Assembly (NCBI RefSeq): GCF_000183135.1
Contig: NC_014734.1
Location: 1,860,001-1,924,000 of the forward strand
Direction: 5' to 3'
DNA from: Paludibacter propionicigenes WB4
GTDB taxonomy: Bacteria > Bacteroidota > Bacteroidia > Bacteroidales > Paludibacteraceae
Length of the DNA stretch: 64,000 nt
Shown here: positions 1 to 8,659 of the stretch, piece after piece
Position numbering within the stretch: position 1 is the first letter of the stretch
How the letters are laid out: each line of letters starts with the position of its first letter
Notes under the pieces: generated by a model
Databases searched by the model: none
What the model saw: only the letters and a program-made list of their open reading frames with translations
What the model was told of the DNA's origin: nothing
Program-made: the position numbers and the translations under genes

Positions 1-2710
1 CAGCTATTGCTTTTTTCTCTCCAAGTGACTTCCAACCATTATTCCAATACACTAATTCATAATTATCTCCCGGCTCTATAATATTACCATCAGTACGTGG
101 CATAAAACGGATCTTACTTACTCTCACTGCTTTTGGCAATTTCAACCCAACCCATCCTCCATTGGGCAAAGGAGCATCAAATCCGGTCAATATATTCTTG
201 TCAAATACTTTTTCTTTAGTAGATCCGTTGTCATTGCAACTACCTTCTGTTCCTATCACACTTCCAATTATTTCTTTTCCATTTTCATCATAGAACATAA
301 GTTCATTAATGTTACTGTGTGTGCCATCAGCCCCTATATATCTTAGAAACTTAAATGTTCTCTTTTCATTAATCTTTAAATTACAATAACTTGCATTTGT
401 CTCACTGTTAAACGTAAATAGATTTACGGCATTCACAAAGTCAGGATTGTTTGATCCCTGAAATCGCCCACCTATCATTTTATTGTTTGGGTTATAATAA
501 AATATATAGGTATGCTTACGATACAAAACCATTTTCTGTAAGTTCTTGATATCTGGCTTTAGCGCCTTTATTTTTCCTGCTGCGCTTAGCAAAAATGGAT
601 TACCGGCAGGTATATTTCCTGTGCTGCTATAATAGATGGGCAAATAAGCTATATCTCTTCCCATTTTATCAAATACTACACTATTTGATTGTATCTTGCC
701 CCAAAAAATAGGCACCCAATCTTTATTATCAAATACAGACAAATAGGCAAAATGTCTATTCTTAGCCTTTTGGGGGTCAAGAATAACTTTCACATCAGAT
801 GTCTTTAAATATTCTTGTGTTACATCAACAAAATGCATGTTCTTAAACAATTTTGGAATATCTTCTTCATTGTTATTTATAAAACCTAAACTCCGTTTAT
901 TAATGGTGAAAGTGTTTCTAAAAACTTTGCTTTTAGGAATAGAGTCAAATATTGTGTATGCTCCGGGCTTATTTCTAAAATAATTCCTGACCATTTTACC
1001 CTTCTCATCAATCAATACGTTCCAATAGTGAGACAAGGCTCGCTTTGGCCATTGAGGTATAAAATCATTCGCAATGGGTATTCCCAAGCCACGCGAAATA
1101 TATGTTAGATACTGTGCTTCTTCATGGCAACTCCCTATTTTTGTATGAATTAGATCTATTGCATTGATTGACGGCATAGCTCCACTAAGTTGATATATCT
1201 GAAAATCAAGCGTCTCGTAGAAAATTCGGGTAGATGCTTCCCTGAAAGTTCCGGGCTTCAGTTCTGTCAAAGTATCTTTCAACGGTGCTTTTTCTAGCAT
1301 CTCAAATTTCCACAATTGGTTGTCACCGCCATTATATTCGCTCTGAACCACCTTATTTCTTCCTTTTGATGACTTAGTATCTATTTCCAAACATTTTCTG
1401 CTATTTCTATTCACAATTCTAAAGTATCCAATATCTTTAGTAGGAAGTATTGCCCATAGTTTACTATAACTAGTAAAACCGGTGGAAAATTCATGCCTAG
1501 TTCCATTATCTTTTGATAAATAAGGCATGTTTAATACGACTTTATGGTTATCCCGTTCTTTAATCTTATAGAACCCATAATCGGTATAAGACATGATAAA
1601 CTTCTGATTATTCATATCCTTAAACTCTGAAGTAAAAGTCTTTGAAGCTGATTTTGTAGAGTCATTATCAATTGTAAGGCTTGCTGAATTTCGTTTATTT
1701 GTTATTTTGTATGTAGCACCCGATATAATCCCAGACTGTTTAACCAATTTGAAATCCAATACAGGCACCAGCTCAACGTAATCTATGGAAATTTTTTCGG
1801 ATTTACTTTCTAAACAAATTTTGTTGACAGTTTTATTGACTTTGATAGGTACCTTTACTACACTAAATGCAGGTTTAGACCAACCTCCTGTATATTTTAA
1901 AACAGCTTGAACTGTATCAAAATCATTTACTATTACATTAATTTTAGCATTTCTTCCCCCATTATAATGCTGTATTAATAATATCTTTTCTCCTGGTTCA
2001 GTACGTACATTTTCAAAAATCAGTCTGTCTTTTGCTGTAATAGTTACCGCTTTATAGTTGGATGCAGAAAATTTTTCTTCTACGGTTGCTTTACCGAATA
2101 AGGCATTCTCAGCTTCGTACAAATTGCCGGTTTCAAAATAGATTTTGTCCAGTTGGGGTTTAAATCGCTTTTCAATAAGTGGACTCCATAAAGATAATTT
2201 CTCTTCATATACCCTATAAGGTAACACATACTCACAAAATGTATCAAAAGAATAATTGCGATGCCAGGGAGTTGCTTCCCAAGCTTTAAAAATCTGATCG
2301 ATATGCTGAATAAGAAAATTTGCTTGAATATATTGCAAATCGGGTTGTTTATTGAATCTATAATCAATTTTTAGGGAGTCGACACCTCGTTTGTATTTTT
2401 CGTTTCTTTCATCTGTTGACACCTCTCCCAGTATCCTGTAAATATTTTCCAATTTATTCACATTTTCTCCCGTTACACTATAGTATCCCTTCATGTTTTG
2501 TATCAGAAAACAAGCTGCCTTAAACTTTAAAGAGTCTTGTGGATTCTTACTGTAATGGATTAACACCTTTTCAAGTTCCTGTCGGTTAGTTCCGGCCTCA
2601 TCAAGTGCTTCCTCCACTTCCTTAGAAACCTTGTTTTTCAATTCCTTTGGTAGATTACTGCATGCTGAAAGAATAAATAAACAAATTATAAATAAGATTC
2701 TGTTTTTCAT
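1..2710 (-). CDS. Transglutaminase-like/ricin-type/discoidin lipoprotein (3' end outside window)
   Basis: The open frame starts at ATG 2710 (minus) and runs off the left edge, so the C-terminus is missing. The N-terminus is a lipoprotein signal peptide ending in LSAC. Further on I read a beta-rich carbohydrate-binding-like segment, then a segment resembling a ricin-type lectin (repeats around NRNSRKCLEI and DNQLWKFEM). A transglutaminase/papain-like core follows, with GSCHEEAQYL as the likely nucleophile motif and SHYWNVLID as the His/Asp motif. The visible end (NINELMFYDENG ... KIRFMPRTDG) looks like the start of a discoidin/F5-8 domain. Proteins of this build are common surface lipoproteins in Bacteroidales; the substrate is unknown. 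A 128-bp gap separates it from the upstream lipoprotein on the same strand, so co-transcription is possible. The domain calls are from motif reading. Confidence 0.8.
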   Translation of the reverse strand, partial: MKNRILFIICLFILSACSNLPKELKNKVSKEVEEALDEAGTNRQELEKVLIHYSKNPQDSLKFKAACFLIQNMKGYYSVTGENVNKLENIYRILGEVSTDERNEKYKRGVDSLKIDYRFNKQPDLQYIQANFLIQHIDQIFKAWEATPWHRNYSFDTFCEYVLPYRVYEEKLSLWSPLIEKRFKPQLDKIYFETGNLYEAENALFGKATVEEKFSASNYKAVTITAKDRLIFENVRTEPGEKILLIQHYNGGRNAKINVIVNDFDTVQAVLKYTGGWSKPAFSVVKVPIKVNKTVNKICLESKSEKISIDYVELVPVLDFKLVKQSGIISGATYKITNKRNSASLTIDNDSTKSASKTFTSEFKDMNNQKFIMSYTDYGFYKIKERDNHKVVLNMPYLSKDNGTRHEFSTGFTSYSKLWAILPTKDIGYFRIVNRNSRKCLEIDTKSSKGRNKVVQSEYNGGDNQLWKFEMLEKAPLKDTLTELKPGTFREASTRIFYETLDFQIYQLSGAMPSINAIDLIHTKIGSCHEEAQYLTYISRGLGIPIANDFIPQWPKRALSHYWNVLIDEKGKMVRNYFRNKPGAYTIFDSIPKSKVFRNTFTINKRSLGFINNNEEDIPKLFKNMHFVDVTQEYLKTSDVKVILDPQKAKNRHFAYLSVFDNKDWVPIFWGKIQSNSVVFDKMGRDIAYLPIYYSSTGNIPAGNPFLLSAAGKIKALKPDIKNLQKMVLYRKHTYIFYYNPNNKMIGGRFQGSNNPDFVNAVNLFTFNSETNASYCNLKINEKRTFKFLRYIGADGTHSNINELMFYDENGKEIIGSVIGTEGSCNDNGSTKEKVFDKNILTGFDAPLPNGGWVGLKLPKAVRVSKIRFMPRTDGNIIEPGDNYELVYWNNGWKSLGEKKAIA

Positions 2711-2838
2711 ATATTATCTTGATTGTCTTCTAAATTCATCACATCTAAGGAAACTCGCTTTTTAATCGATAGTTTGTTTTAAACTATTCTGAGGAATTAT
2801 ATCATTACTTACATTCTCAATAATTATATAAATTCTTT

Positions 2839-3864
2839 TCAAAGTTGGTATTCCACTAATGGATAATTTCCATTTATATCCAACGCAATGATTTTATTAT
2901 GTTTTTCATCAACCGTAAATCCGGTAATATATTTATCCAGTACATACTGACGAAGAGGCTTCCCTGTCAAATCGAATACCTGTAATAGATTACCCCCATC
3001 CTTTGAATTGGGATCGTTTTCTATATCTTTGAATGATTTTCCCCAAAAAATGGCATAGATTTTATCTTTCCCTACATATACATCACTATACCCCATAATG
3101 CCACAGGGCGAAGCATATCCTCCTTTGTTGATAAATTCCGGCTCGTCGGCTTTTCCGTATACGATATTAATGATGGAATCTTTCTTCAAATCGTAGATTT
3201 CCAACACCTGACCCAATTGCGTAACCATAGCCAGTACTCCATTGGAGGGATTGTAATCAATAAACGATCGCCAGGCTTGCGCCAATACCACGTTCGATAA
3301 CTTATTTCGCTTACTGGGAATCGTAAAGCAACTCTTTGTTATCTGGCCTTTTCTGTTAATCAGATTAAATCGGTGTTTACCGGTATAATCGGGTACTACG
3401 AAGGTTGAATCGTTTACAATATCAAAGTCTAAGGTTCGGATCAATTTATCCGAAAGCTTTATTCGTGCCGTTGTATCATTTTTATCGCTGTCAAAAATGG
3501 TAATTAAACTTTTGTTGGCATCCAAACAATAAAATTTTCCTTGTTTATCAAAACGAATATTTTCGGCATCCAGAAATTCGTTCGGACCTATACCCGGCTT
3601 TGCAAAGGATTGTTTGAATTTCAATTGAGGATAACTAAACTCATGATAATAGAAATCCGAACCATGCAAATCCATTATAACCAATGTAGAGTCAGTTTGC
3701 TTTACACGAAATGGATAACGCATGTAGACGGAACCAGACGATAGCACCTTTCCTGAAATCTTTTTAGATACAGCCCCAAAGTCAGCAAGTTTTTTGTTAG
3801 TATCGACACAACTTTGTAATAGCAGAACTAAAACAAATACTTGTAATAATTTATTATAATTCAT
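2839..3864 (-). CDS. BF3164-like/TolB-like 6-bladed beta-propeller lipoprotein
   Basis: A 341-residue protein with a lipoprotein signal peptide (LLLQSC lipobox, Cys19), so it is probably anchored in the outer membrane. The GPNEF motif near residue 94, followed by repeated strand/turn blocks (DKQGKFYCLDANKSLITIFD and similar), is typical of BF3164-like propeller lipoproteins of Bacteroidales. These are usually encoded next to NVEALA peptides, as here. Its start codon overlaps the stop of the upstream NVEALA gene by one base (TAATG), which implies translational coupling. Function is unknown; ligand or peptide binding at the cell surface is an inference from the fold. Confidence 0.8.
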   Translation of the reverse strand: MNYNKLLQVFVLVLLLQSCVDTNKKLADFGAVSKKISGKVLSSGSVYMRYPFRVKQTDSTLVIMDLHGSDFYYHEFSYPQLKFKQSFAKPGIGPNEFLDAENIRFDKQGKFYCLDANKSLITIFDSDKNDTTARIKLSDKLIRTLDFDIVNDSTFVVPDYTGKHRFNLINRKGQITKSCFTIPSKRNKLSNVVLAQAWRSFIDYNPSNGVLAMVTQLGQVLEIYDLKKDSIINIVYGKADEPEFINKGGYASPCGIMGYSDVYVGKDKIYAIFWGKSFKDIENDPNSKDGGNLLQVFDLTGKPLRQYVLDKYITGFTVDEKHNKIIALDINGNYPLVEYQL

Positions 3865-4076
3865 TAATACACAAATTTAACCTTATCATTACTTATCGGG
3901 CAGTCTATACTTCCATCGTAAAAACAGTGTTGACCAACGGACTCAGCATAAGATAATGCTTCTATATTTTGTAATGCAAGACATGATACATTGTTGACAC
4001 GCTTGTTTACAATAGTAAAATTGAATGTAGTGACAAACAGTACCATCACAGCTAAAGAATAAAGTATTTTTTTCAT
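3864..4076 (-). CDS. NVEALA-family secreted peptide precursor
   Basis: A 70-residue protein with an N-terminal hydrophobic signal segment (residues 5-25) followed by the variant motif NIEALS, which matches the NVEALA family core. The mature part is short with three or four Cys (HCFYDGSIDC). Such peptides occur in Bacteroidales next to BF3164-like lipoproteins and two-component genes; their role is unknown. The stop codon overlaps the start of the lipoprotein gene by one base. The gene is divergent from the histidine kinase at 4278 and shares its intergenic region. A rough -7 box (minus-strand TTAATTTG, 4103-4110) precedes it. Confidence 0.75.
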   Translation of the reverse strand: MKKILYSLAVMVLFVTTFNFTIVNKRVNNVSCLALQNIEALSYAESVGQHCFYDGSIDCPISNDKVKFVY

Positions 4077-4149
4077 TTGTTTTAAACTTAAAGAATGATA
4101 GGCAAATTAAACATATTTAGACAAAATATACACAAAAAAAAAGCAACTT

Positions 4150-4208
4150 AATTCTGATAAAATTCTGTCGTAATTCTGATACAATTCTGTTTTAAATTAT
4201 TATATTTG
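4150..4208 (+). promoter_or_regulatory. Histidine-kinase promoter with four ATTCTG direct repeats
   Basis: ATTCTG occurs at 4151, 4162, 4173 and 4184, exactly 11 bp apart and so on one face of the helix. A Bacteroidota -7 box, TATATTTG (4201-4208), follows 11 bp after the last copy. Direct repeats with one-turn spacing are typical for OmpR-family regulators, and the adjacent kinase/regulator operon encodes one, so autoregulation is the simplest reading. The region is also the divergent promoter region of the NVEALA/lipoprotein genes. Confidence 0.6.
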
Positions 4209-4277
4209 CTAAATTTTCATAGCAAAAAGAATACTTTCGATTGCATTTTCACCTAAAAAATATAGTATCAGCTATTT

Positions 4278-5657
4278 ATGAAATTTAAGCATACATATAT
4301 TCAAATAATTATCGTGCTGGTATCGACACTAATCACACTGAATCAGACAGTGTGGATTACCAATATGTATAGTCTTCATAAAAAGGAATTGATAGATTAT
4401 GCAAATCGATCAGCAAGCCAAGCTATTTTCATGGAAATAGCTGAAAGAGGTGAATCTATTGGTGGAGTTAAAGTTTTCTCAACGAATCTGTCAGAGCCCA
4501 ATGACACATCGAGATATGTTGTAAAAAGAGTCCGAGCAGAAGACACTACTTATGTGGTTACTATTGATAGGCAAGATCCAAGCTCTATGTATAAAATAGC
4601 ACAATTAGTTTTAAAAGATGAGTTACCAATTGATTTGCCAAAACTTAATGCTTTTTTCAGGAAGGAACTTTCTGAAAAATATGCAATTAAAAATACCTAT
4701 TTTGATTATTTGGATTTAAAGAATAAGAAAGTAATTAAGAGCTGTAAACCTGAAGATATTTCATCTAATTATCTGCAGACGGATACAATTACACTTGATA
4801 TACTAAACAATATTGCTGTGGTTGGCTATATTGAGGTTCCCAATATGGCAATATTGAATAAAATGGGATATCAGTTAGCTCTTTCTGTTCTTCTGATTTT
4901 AATAGGCGTTGGAGGTATGATTTATTTAGGCAGAAGTTTTGTGCTTCAATGGAAACTGGAAAAACTCCGGCAGGAATCTGTAAACTCCATGACCCATGAG
5001 TTTAAGCGCCCGATTTCAAGTGCTGTAGCCATGGTTTCATTAATACCGTTTTATATCGAAAAAAATGATATTTCTAAGGTAGTTGCCTACGCTGACAATA
5101 CGATAATAGAACTAAATAAACTGACTGCATACACTGAACGGATTCAGCAGATCAGCAACAACGAGAAAGTAAATATTGTATTAAACAGGTCTAAAATAGA
5201 AATTGAGACCTTGGTTCAGTCTATTCAGAAACGTTATTCCAGCCCTGAAAATTCTGAGAAAAAAGTACATATACAGACTAATATTGACACTAAAAAGAAG
5301 TCACTCTTTGCGGATGTCCTCCATTTTTCGAATGTTATGGATAATCTGGTTGAAAACGCTATTAAATACTCAAATAAAGAGGTTGACATTAATATCGAGA
5401 TAGTTGATGTAAACGAAGGGATTAAAATATCTGTAAAAGACAATGGTTTGGGTATATCAGCTTATGATTTGAAGTTTATTTTTGACCGATTTTACAGAAG
5501 TAACCGAAAAGAACTGAAAAGAAAAACAGGATTTGGTCTTGGGCTAACTTACGTAAAATCAATGGTGGAAGCTCATGGGGGGAGTATTTCTGTTATTAGC
5601 AGGATAAATGAAGGTAGTGAATTTATTATTTTATTACACGAGAAATATGAAGCATAA
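4278..5657 (+). CDS. Membrane-bound sensor histidine kinase
   Basis: A 459-residue kinase. A transmembrane segment at about residues 8-27 is followed by a periplasmic sensor region (about 28-197) and a second transmembrane segment (about 200-220). The HisKA H-box SMTHEFKRPISSAV contains the phosphoacceptor His240. The HATPase domain shows the N box (NLVENAIKYS), G1 (DNGLGIS), F box and G2 (FGLGLTYVKSMVEAHGG). Its 3' end overlaps the start of the response regulator by 11 bp, so the two form a cognate pair. It lies opposite the NVEALA/BF3164 genes, which suggests they are its targets or ligands. The signal is unknown; the kinase call itself is certain. Confidence 0.93.
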   Translation: MKFKHTYIQIIIVLVSTLITLNQTVWITNMYSLHKKELIDYANRSASQAIFMEIAERGESIGGVKVFSTNLSEPNDTSRYVVKRVRAEDTTYVVTIDRQDPSSMYKIAQLVLKDELPIDLPKLNAFFRKELSEKYAIKNTYFDYLDLKNKKVIKSCKPEDISSNYLQTDTITLDILNNIAVVGYIEVPNMAILNKMGYQLALSVLLILIGVGGMIYLGRSFVLQWKLEKLRQESVNSMTHEFKRPISSAVAMVSLIPFYIEKNDISKVVAYADNTIIELNKLTAYTERIQQISNNEKVNIVLNRSKIEIETLVQSIQKRYSSPENSEKKVHIQTNIDTKKKSLFADVLHFSNVMDNLVENAIKYSNKEVDINIEIVDVNEGIKISVKDNGLGISAYDLKFIFDRFYRSNRKELKRKTGFGLGLTYVKSMVEAHGGSISVISRINEGSEFIILLHEKYEA

Positions 5658-6324
5658 AATACTATTAGTTGAAGATGATTTTATATTAGGAGAAACTTTA
5701 AAGGATTTCTTTGAGAGTAATGGATTATCTGTAGCATGGGCACAAGATGGTAATATGGCCATTAAATATTTCAACAATATAAAACCTGAATTAATTTTAC
5801 TCGACGTTATTTTACCGGAGAAAGATGGTTTTGAGGTTATTGCTGAAATTCGTAAGTCCAACACTATAGTTCCTATAATTTTTATGACCGGCACTCAGTT
5901 TGAGGCTCCCTATCAAATTAAAGGATATAAGCTGGGAGCTGTTAATTATCTAAGAAAACCAATCGTACCACAGGTTGTGTTGGCTCAAATTAACAGTATC
6001 CTAAGTCCAATAACAGCCCGAAGGTATAAATTTGAAAATCTACACATCATTATAGACAATCAATTACTAGTCATTAACAACACAGAGATTATAGTTCGGG
6101 AAAAAGAGTCTAAATTGTTTGTGCTTCTTTTAAATAATCAGCACAAAGTACTGTCTCGTAACGATATTTTACTTGCTATCTGGGGTGATAATTCCTATAA
6201 TTTGAATAACGTGCTTGACTCAACCATTTCGCACCTTAAAAAGAGCCTAACAGCCTTCCCTGCCTTACAAATAGTATCTGTATATGGAAATGGGTACAAA
6301 CTGACTATCAATACAAATATTTAA
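5647..6324 (+). CDS. OmpR-family response regulator
   Basis: I take ATG 5647 as the start because the receiver domain begins directly there (MKHKILLVEDD); a longer frame from 5608 would add 13 residues with no homology. The 225-residue product has a receiver domain with acidic pocket ED-D and phospho-Asp53 (LLDVILP), a Thr switch (FMTGT), the conserved Lys (YLRKP), and a C-terminal winged helix (about 130-225, LLAIWGDNSYN ... VYGNGYKL). It overlaps the kinase gene by 11 bp. The four 11-bp-phased ATTCTG boxes upstream of the kinase are the likely binding site. Confidence 0.92.
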   Translation: MKHKILLVEDDFILGETLKDFFESNGLSVAWAQDGNMAIKYFNNIKPELILLDVILPEKDGFEVIAEIRKSNTIVPIIFMTGTQFEAPYQIKGYKLGAVNYLRKPIVPQVVLAQINSILSPITARRYKFENLHIIIDNQLLVINNTEIIVREKESKLFVLLLNNQHKVLSRNDILLAIWGDNSYNLNNVLDSTISHLKKSLTAFPALQIVSVYGNGYKLTINTNI

Positions 6325-6351
6325 GATATAAGACAATAGAAATATTGTGAA

Positions 6352-6663
6352 TTAATCCATCCGTCTTTCAAAATTTATATTGTTTTTCTTGTTTTTTGTC
6401 ACTCCAAGATGTGTCATCATCTTGGAAATCTGCTCACTTACCTCTGAAAACTCATAGGGTTCTTGTAGTGATGTTGATATCTGAGACTCGTTGAAATGTC
6501 CCTGTTCTGCTTTCCTAATAAACCCTAGGTAAATTGAAACCCGATTCATCGTATCAATATTCTTATTTGAATAAAAAGCCCGAACTGCTCTGAATAATTC
6601 TTTGTCAAAGCTTGCTGATACAGCACTTGTTTTGATAAAAATGGCATTAGAGCAATCTTTCAT
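6352..6663 (-). pseudogene. Orphan C-terminal fragment of a relaxase (duplicate of the tail of the gene at 8660)
   Basis: The 103-residue frame aligns along its whole length with the C-terminal 100 residues of the relaxase at 8660-10375: MKDCSNAIFIK versus MKNCTDAIPIK, FDKELFRAV versus FDKELFIAV, DTMNR in both, and KKNNINFERRMD versus KKNNIDFKGKVEL. No relaxase nuclease domain is present. It is therefore a partial duplication or the stub of a second mobilisation gene left by a deletion. It could still be translated as a small protein. It sits at the left end of the mobilisable element, convergent with the response regulator gene. Confidence 0.7.
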
Positions 6664-6811
6664 TTTAAAAGAAAATCTATCTCACCACTAAATACACTAA
6701 TAAACAGTAAATTACAAACATTAAGAGCTAAAATGGAACTAAACATACATATGTTTGTTCCTTTTCTTGTTAATTCGAATAGTGCAGAAAAGCCTGATCA
6801 ATGTAAAAGAC

Positions 6812-7123
6812 CTATATAACTGAGTCGATTCTGTTTATTTGTTGCATTGAGGTTTTGTCTGTACGAGCAATCTGTATATTGTATCTTGATTGCATGTTCA
6901 TTAGCATCTCAGCTTCCAATCCCAGAACTGCTTCAACACGCAATGCAAATTCAACACTCACAGAACGCTTTAGATTCAATATTTCATTTAAAGCGGTGTA
7001 AGAAACGCCCATTTGTGTGGCTAGTTTGCGTTGAGAGATGTTTATAAATTCAATTTCATCTCTCAATATTTCTCCAGAGTGTGTTGGCGAAAAAGGTATA
7101 ATATTATTTGCAAAAGTTTCCAT
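6812..7123 (-). CDS. higA: HigA/VapI-like XRE-family antitoxin, apparently without its toxin
   Basis: A 103-residue protein with the HigA signature at its start (IIPFSPTHSGEILRDEIEFINISQRKLATQMGVSYTALNEILNLKRSV), a helix-turn-helix domain. HigA normally follows a HigB toxin gene. The upstream stretch (7124-7240, minus) holds no intact HigB; one frame there ends VADYHQV, which vaguely resembles a HigB C-terminus. It may be an orphan antitoxin or regulator on the mobilisable element. The family call is firm; absence of the partner is what I see here. Confidence 0.85.
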   Translation of the reverse strand: METFANNIIPFSPTHSGEILRDEIEFINISQRKLATQMGVSYTALNEILNLKRSVSVEFALRVEAVLGLEAEMLMNMQSRYNIQIARTDKTSMQQINRIDSVI

Positions 7124-7373
7124 TGAGGTTATTTATATTGGTTCAAGTACTTTTAAACTTGGTGATAATCAGCTACAGTTCCATTTACAGAGGAAAGACG
7201 TGAGTACGAAAACATCAAAAAAATTGAGAATCTATTAAGATATCTCTTGAGAACTTGGGCGGTCTACATCAGTACTAGAAATCATCTCACCACCAAACCT
7301 TGAAAAAAAACATCTTAGTACTACTGAGGGAAAAGAGTATATTTGTATTCTATATTTCTACATTTATATAATA

Positions 7374-8132
7374 CTACAAATTAAAGCTTCGATTTCCAAT
7401 GTAACCTGATTGTTCTCCGTACTTTACATAACCCAATTGATTGGTCAACAATCGCGTTTTTCCAATTGAAAAATCAGACGTATTACCATGCGTATGACCG
7501 TAAATCCAATAATCAGGGGCAGCACATTCTATCAAATCATATAATTCAACTGCAAATGCTTCATTTATAATACTGTCTCTATATTTTTCAGGGTAGTTTT
7601 TATAAGTCGGTACATGGTGAGTAACTACTATATTATTAGTAGATGTTTCCAAGGTTAATTCTCTTTTAAGAAATGCTAAACTATCGGCATGTAATTGGTT
7701 ATACTGAGCTATTGAAAGTGGATATCCACGATGTTTTATGACATGAAAATCATTCATTCCGCTTTGAATCTGATATTCCTTGGCCGTACTAATTTTACTC
7801 CAAAGTGTTGAGAAAATAAACTTTACATCATCATGTATTAGCGAAGTATTATTTACTAAAAATATATTACTTCGTATTTTCTCATTCACAACACCACATT
7901 TTGTTGCAATATTGAAGTGATAATACTCGTGATTACCTGGTACCCAATAGGTAGCTGCAAAACTGTCGGAAAGAAAGCTAAAGAAGTCTTTGTACTGATC
8001 CATCAACTTAAATGGGACTATATCACCTGCAAGCAGTAAAACATCGCCAACAACCTGTAGCGGGTTCTCCTTTAAATAAGCCCTATTTTCTATAAATTCC
8101 AAATGTAAATCGGAAGCATATTGGACAATCAT
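7374..8132 (-). CDS. Calcineurin-like metallophosphoesterase
   Basis: A 252-residue cytoplasmic protein with the full metallophosphoesterase motif set: SDLHLEF (D-x-H), LLAGDIV (G-D), VPGNHEYY (G-N-H-E), VVTHHVPTY (H) and YGHTHGNTSDF (G-H-x-H). The N-terminus begins directly with the first motif, so the start is well placed. Proteins of this size include nucleases and phosphodiesterases; the substrate cannot be read. It is a passenger between the antitoxin and the mobilisation genes and could act in element defence or maintenance. Confidence 0.88.
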   Translation of the reverse strand: MIVQYASDLHLEFIENRAYLKENPLQVVGDVLLLAGDIVPFKLMDQYKDFFSFLSDSFAATYWVPGNHEYYHFNIATKCGVVNEKIRSNIFLVNNTSLIHDDVKFIFSTLWSKISTAKEYQIQSGMNDFHVIKHRGYPLSIAQYNQLHADSLAFLKRELTLETSTNNIVVTHHVPTYKNYPEKYRDSIINEAFAVELYDLIECAAPDYWIYGHTHGNTSDFSIGKTRLLTNQLGYVKYGEQSGYIGNRSFNL

Positions 8133-8162
8133 GTGTGTATAATGATTTTCGGAATAAACTAG

Positions 8163-8489
8163 TTATCCAAGTTTTTTATAAATAACCTTGCTTATATTGT
8201 TCAATTCAACTAAGTCTTCTCTTCTCATTTCAGCATTTAATCCTTCAGCATACCAATTGCTGTCCTTAAATACCACATTAACTGCATGTATATCTAAATC
8301 TTTAGTTAGAAACACATAACTCCTTTTTCCACTTGCTTGTTCTAATATAACACATGGATTTTTTAAAGTTCTCTTCAATAGGTCATGCACATTAGAACTT
8401 AACACAGAATTTACAATTGCCAAACCAATAGATTTCGCATCAAAAAACACCTCGTTATATTGAGGATCAATAACAGATAATGTATTCAT
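8163..8489 (-). CDS. Small hypothetical protein of the mobilisable element
   Basis: A 108-residue protein I do not recognise. It has no signal peptide or membrane segment. The centre alternates short strands (PCVILEQASGKRSYVFLTKD), and the C-terminus is charged with an RREDLVELNNISKVIYKK helix. It is 30 bp upstream of the metallophosphoesterase gene on the same strand, so the two probably form a unit. It may be a regulator or partner of that enzyme. Confidence 0.55.
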   Translation of the reverse strand: MNTLSVIDPQYNEVFFDAKSIGLAIVNSVLSSNVHDLLKRTLKNPCVILEQASGKRSYVFLTKDLDIHAVNVVFKDSNWYAEGLNAEMRREDLVELNNISKVIYKKLG

Positions 8490-8659
8490 ATTTACATTTT
8501 TAAAGTGTTTACATTTAGTTTACTGACTAATTATATTGAGTTATAAAAATAGCACGCAATTTACAGAAATTATTTGTTTTTTTTATAGTCTCAGAAACTG
8601 AAAATCATATAATTCTAAAACAGGGAAACATATTTTTAAATAAAAATCGATGTGAATTT

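Noticed and set aside
7124-7240. HigB toxin gene upstream of the HigA-like gene
   Set aside because: Only a frame end reading VADYHQV resembles HigB; no start, core residues or proper length.
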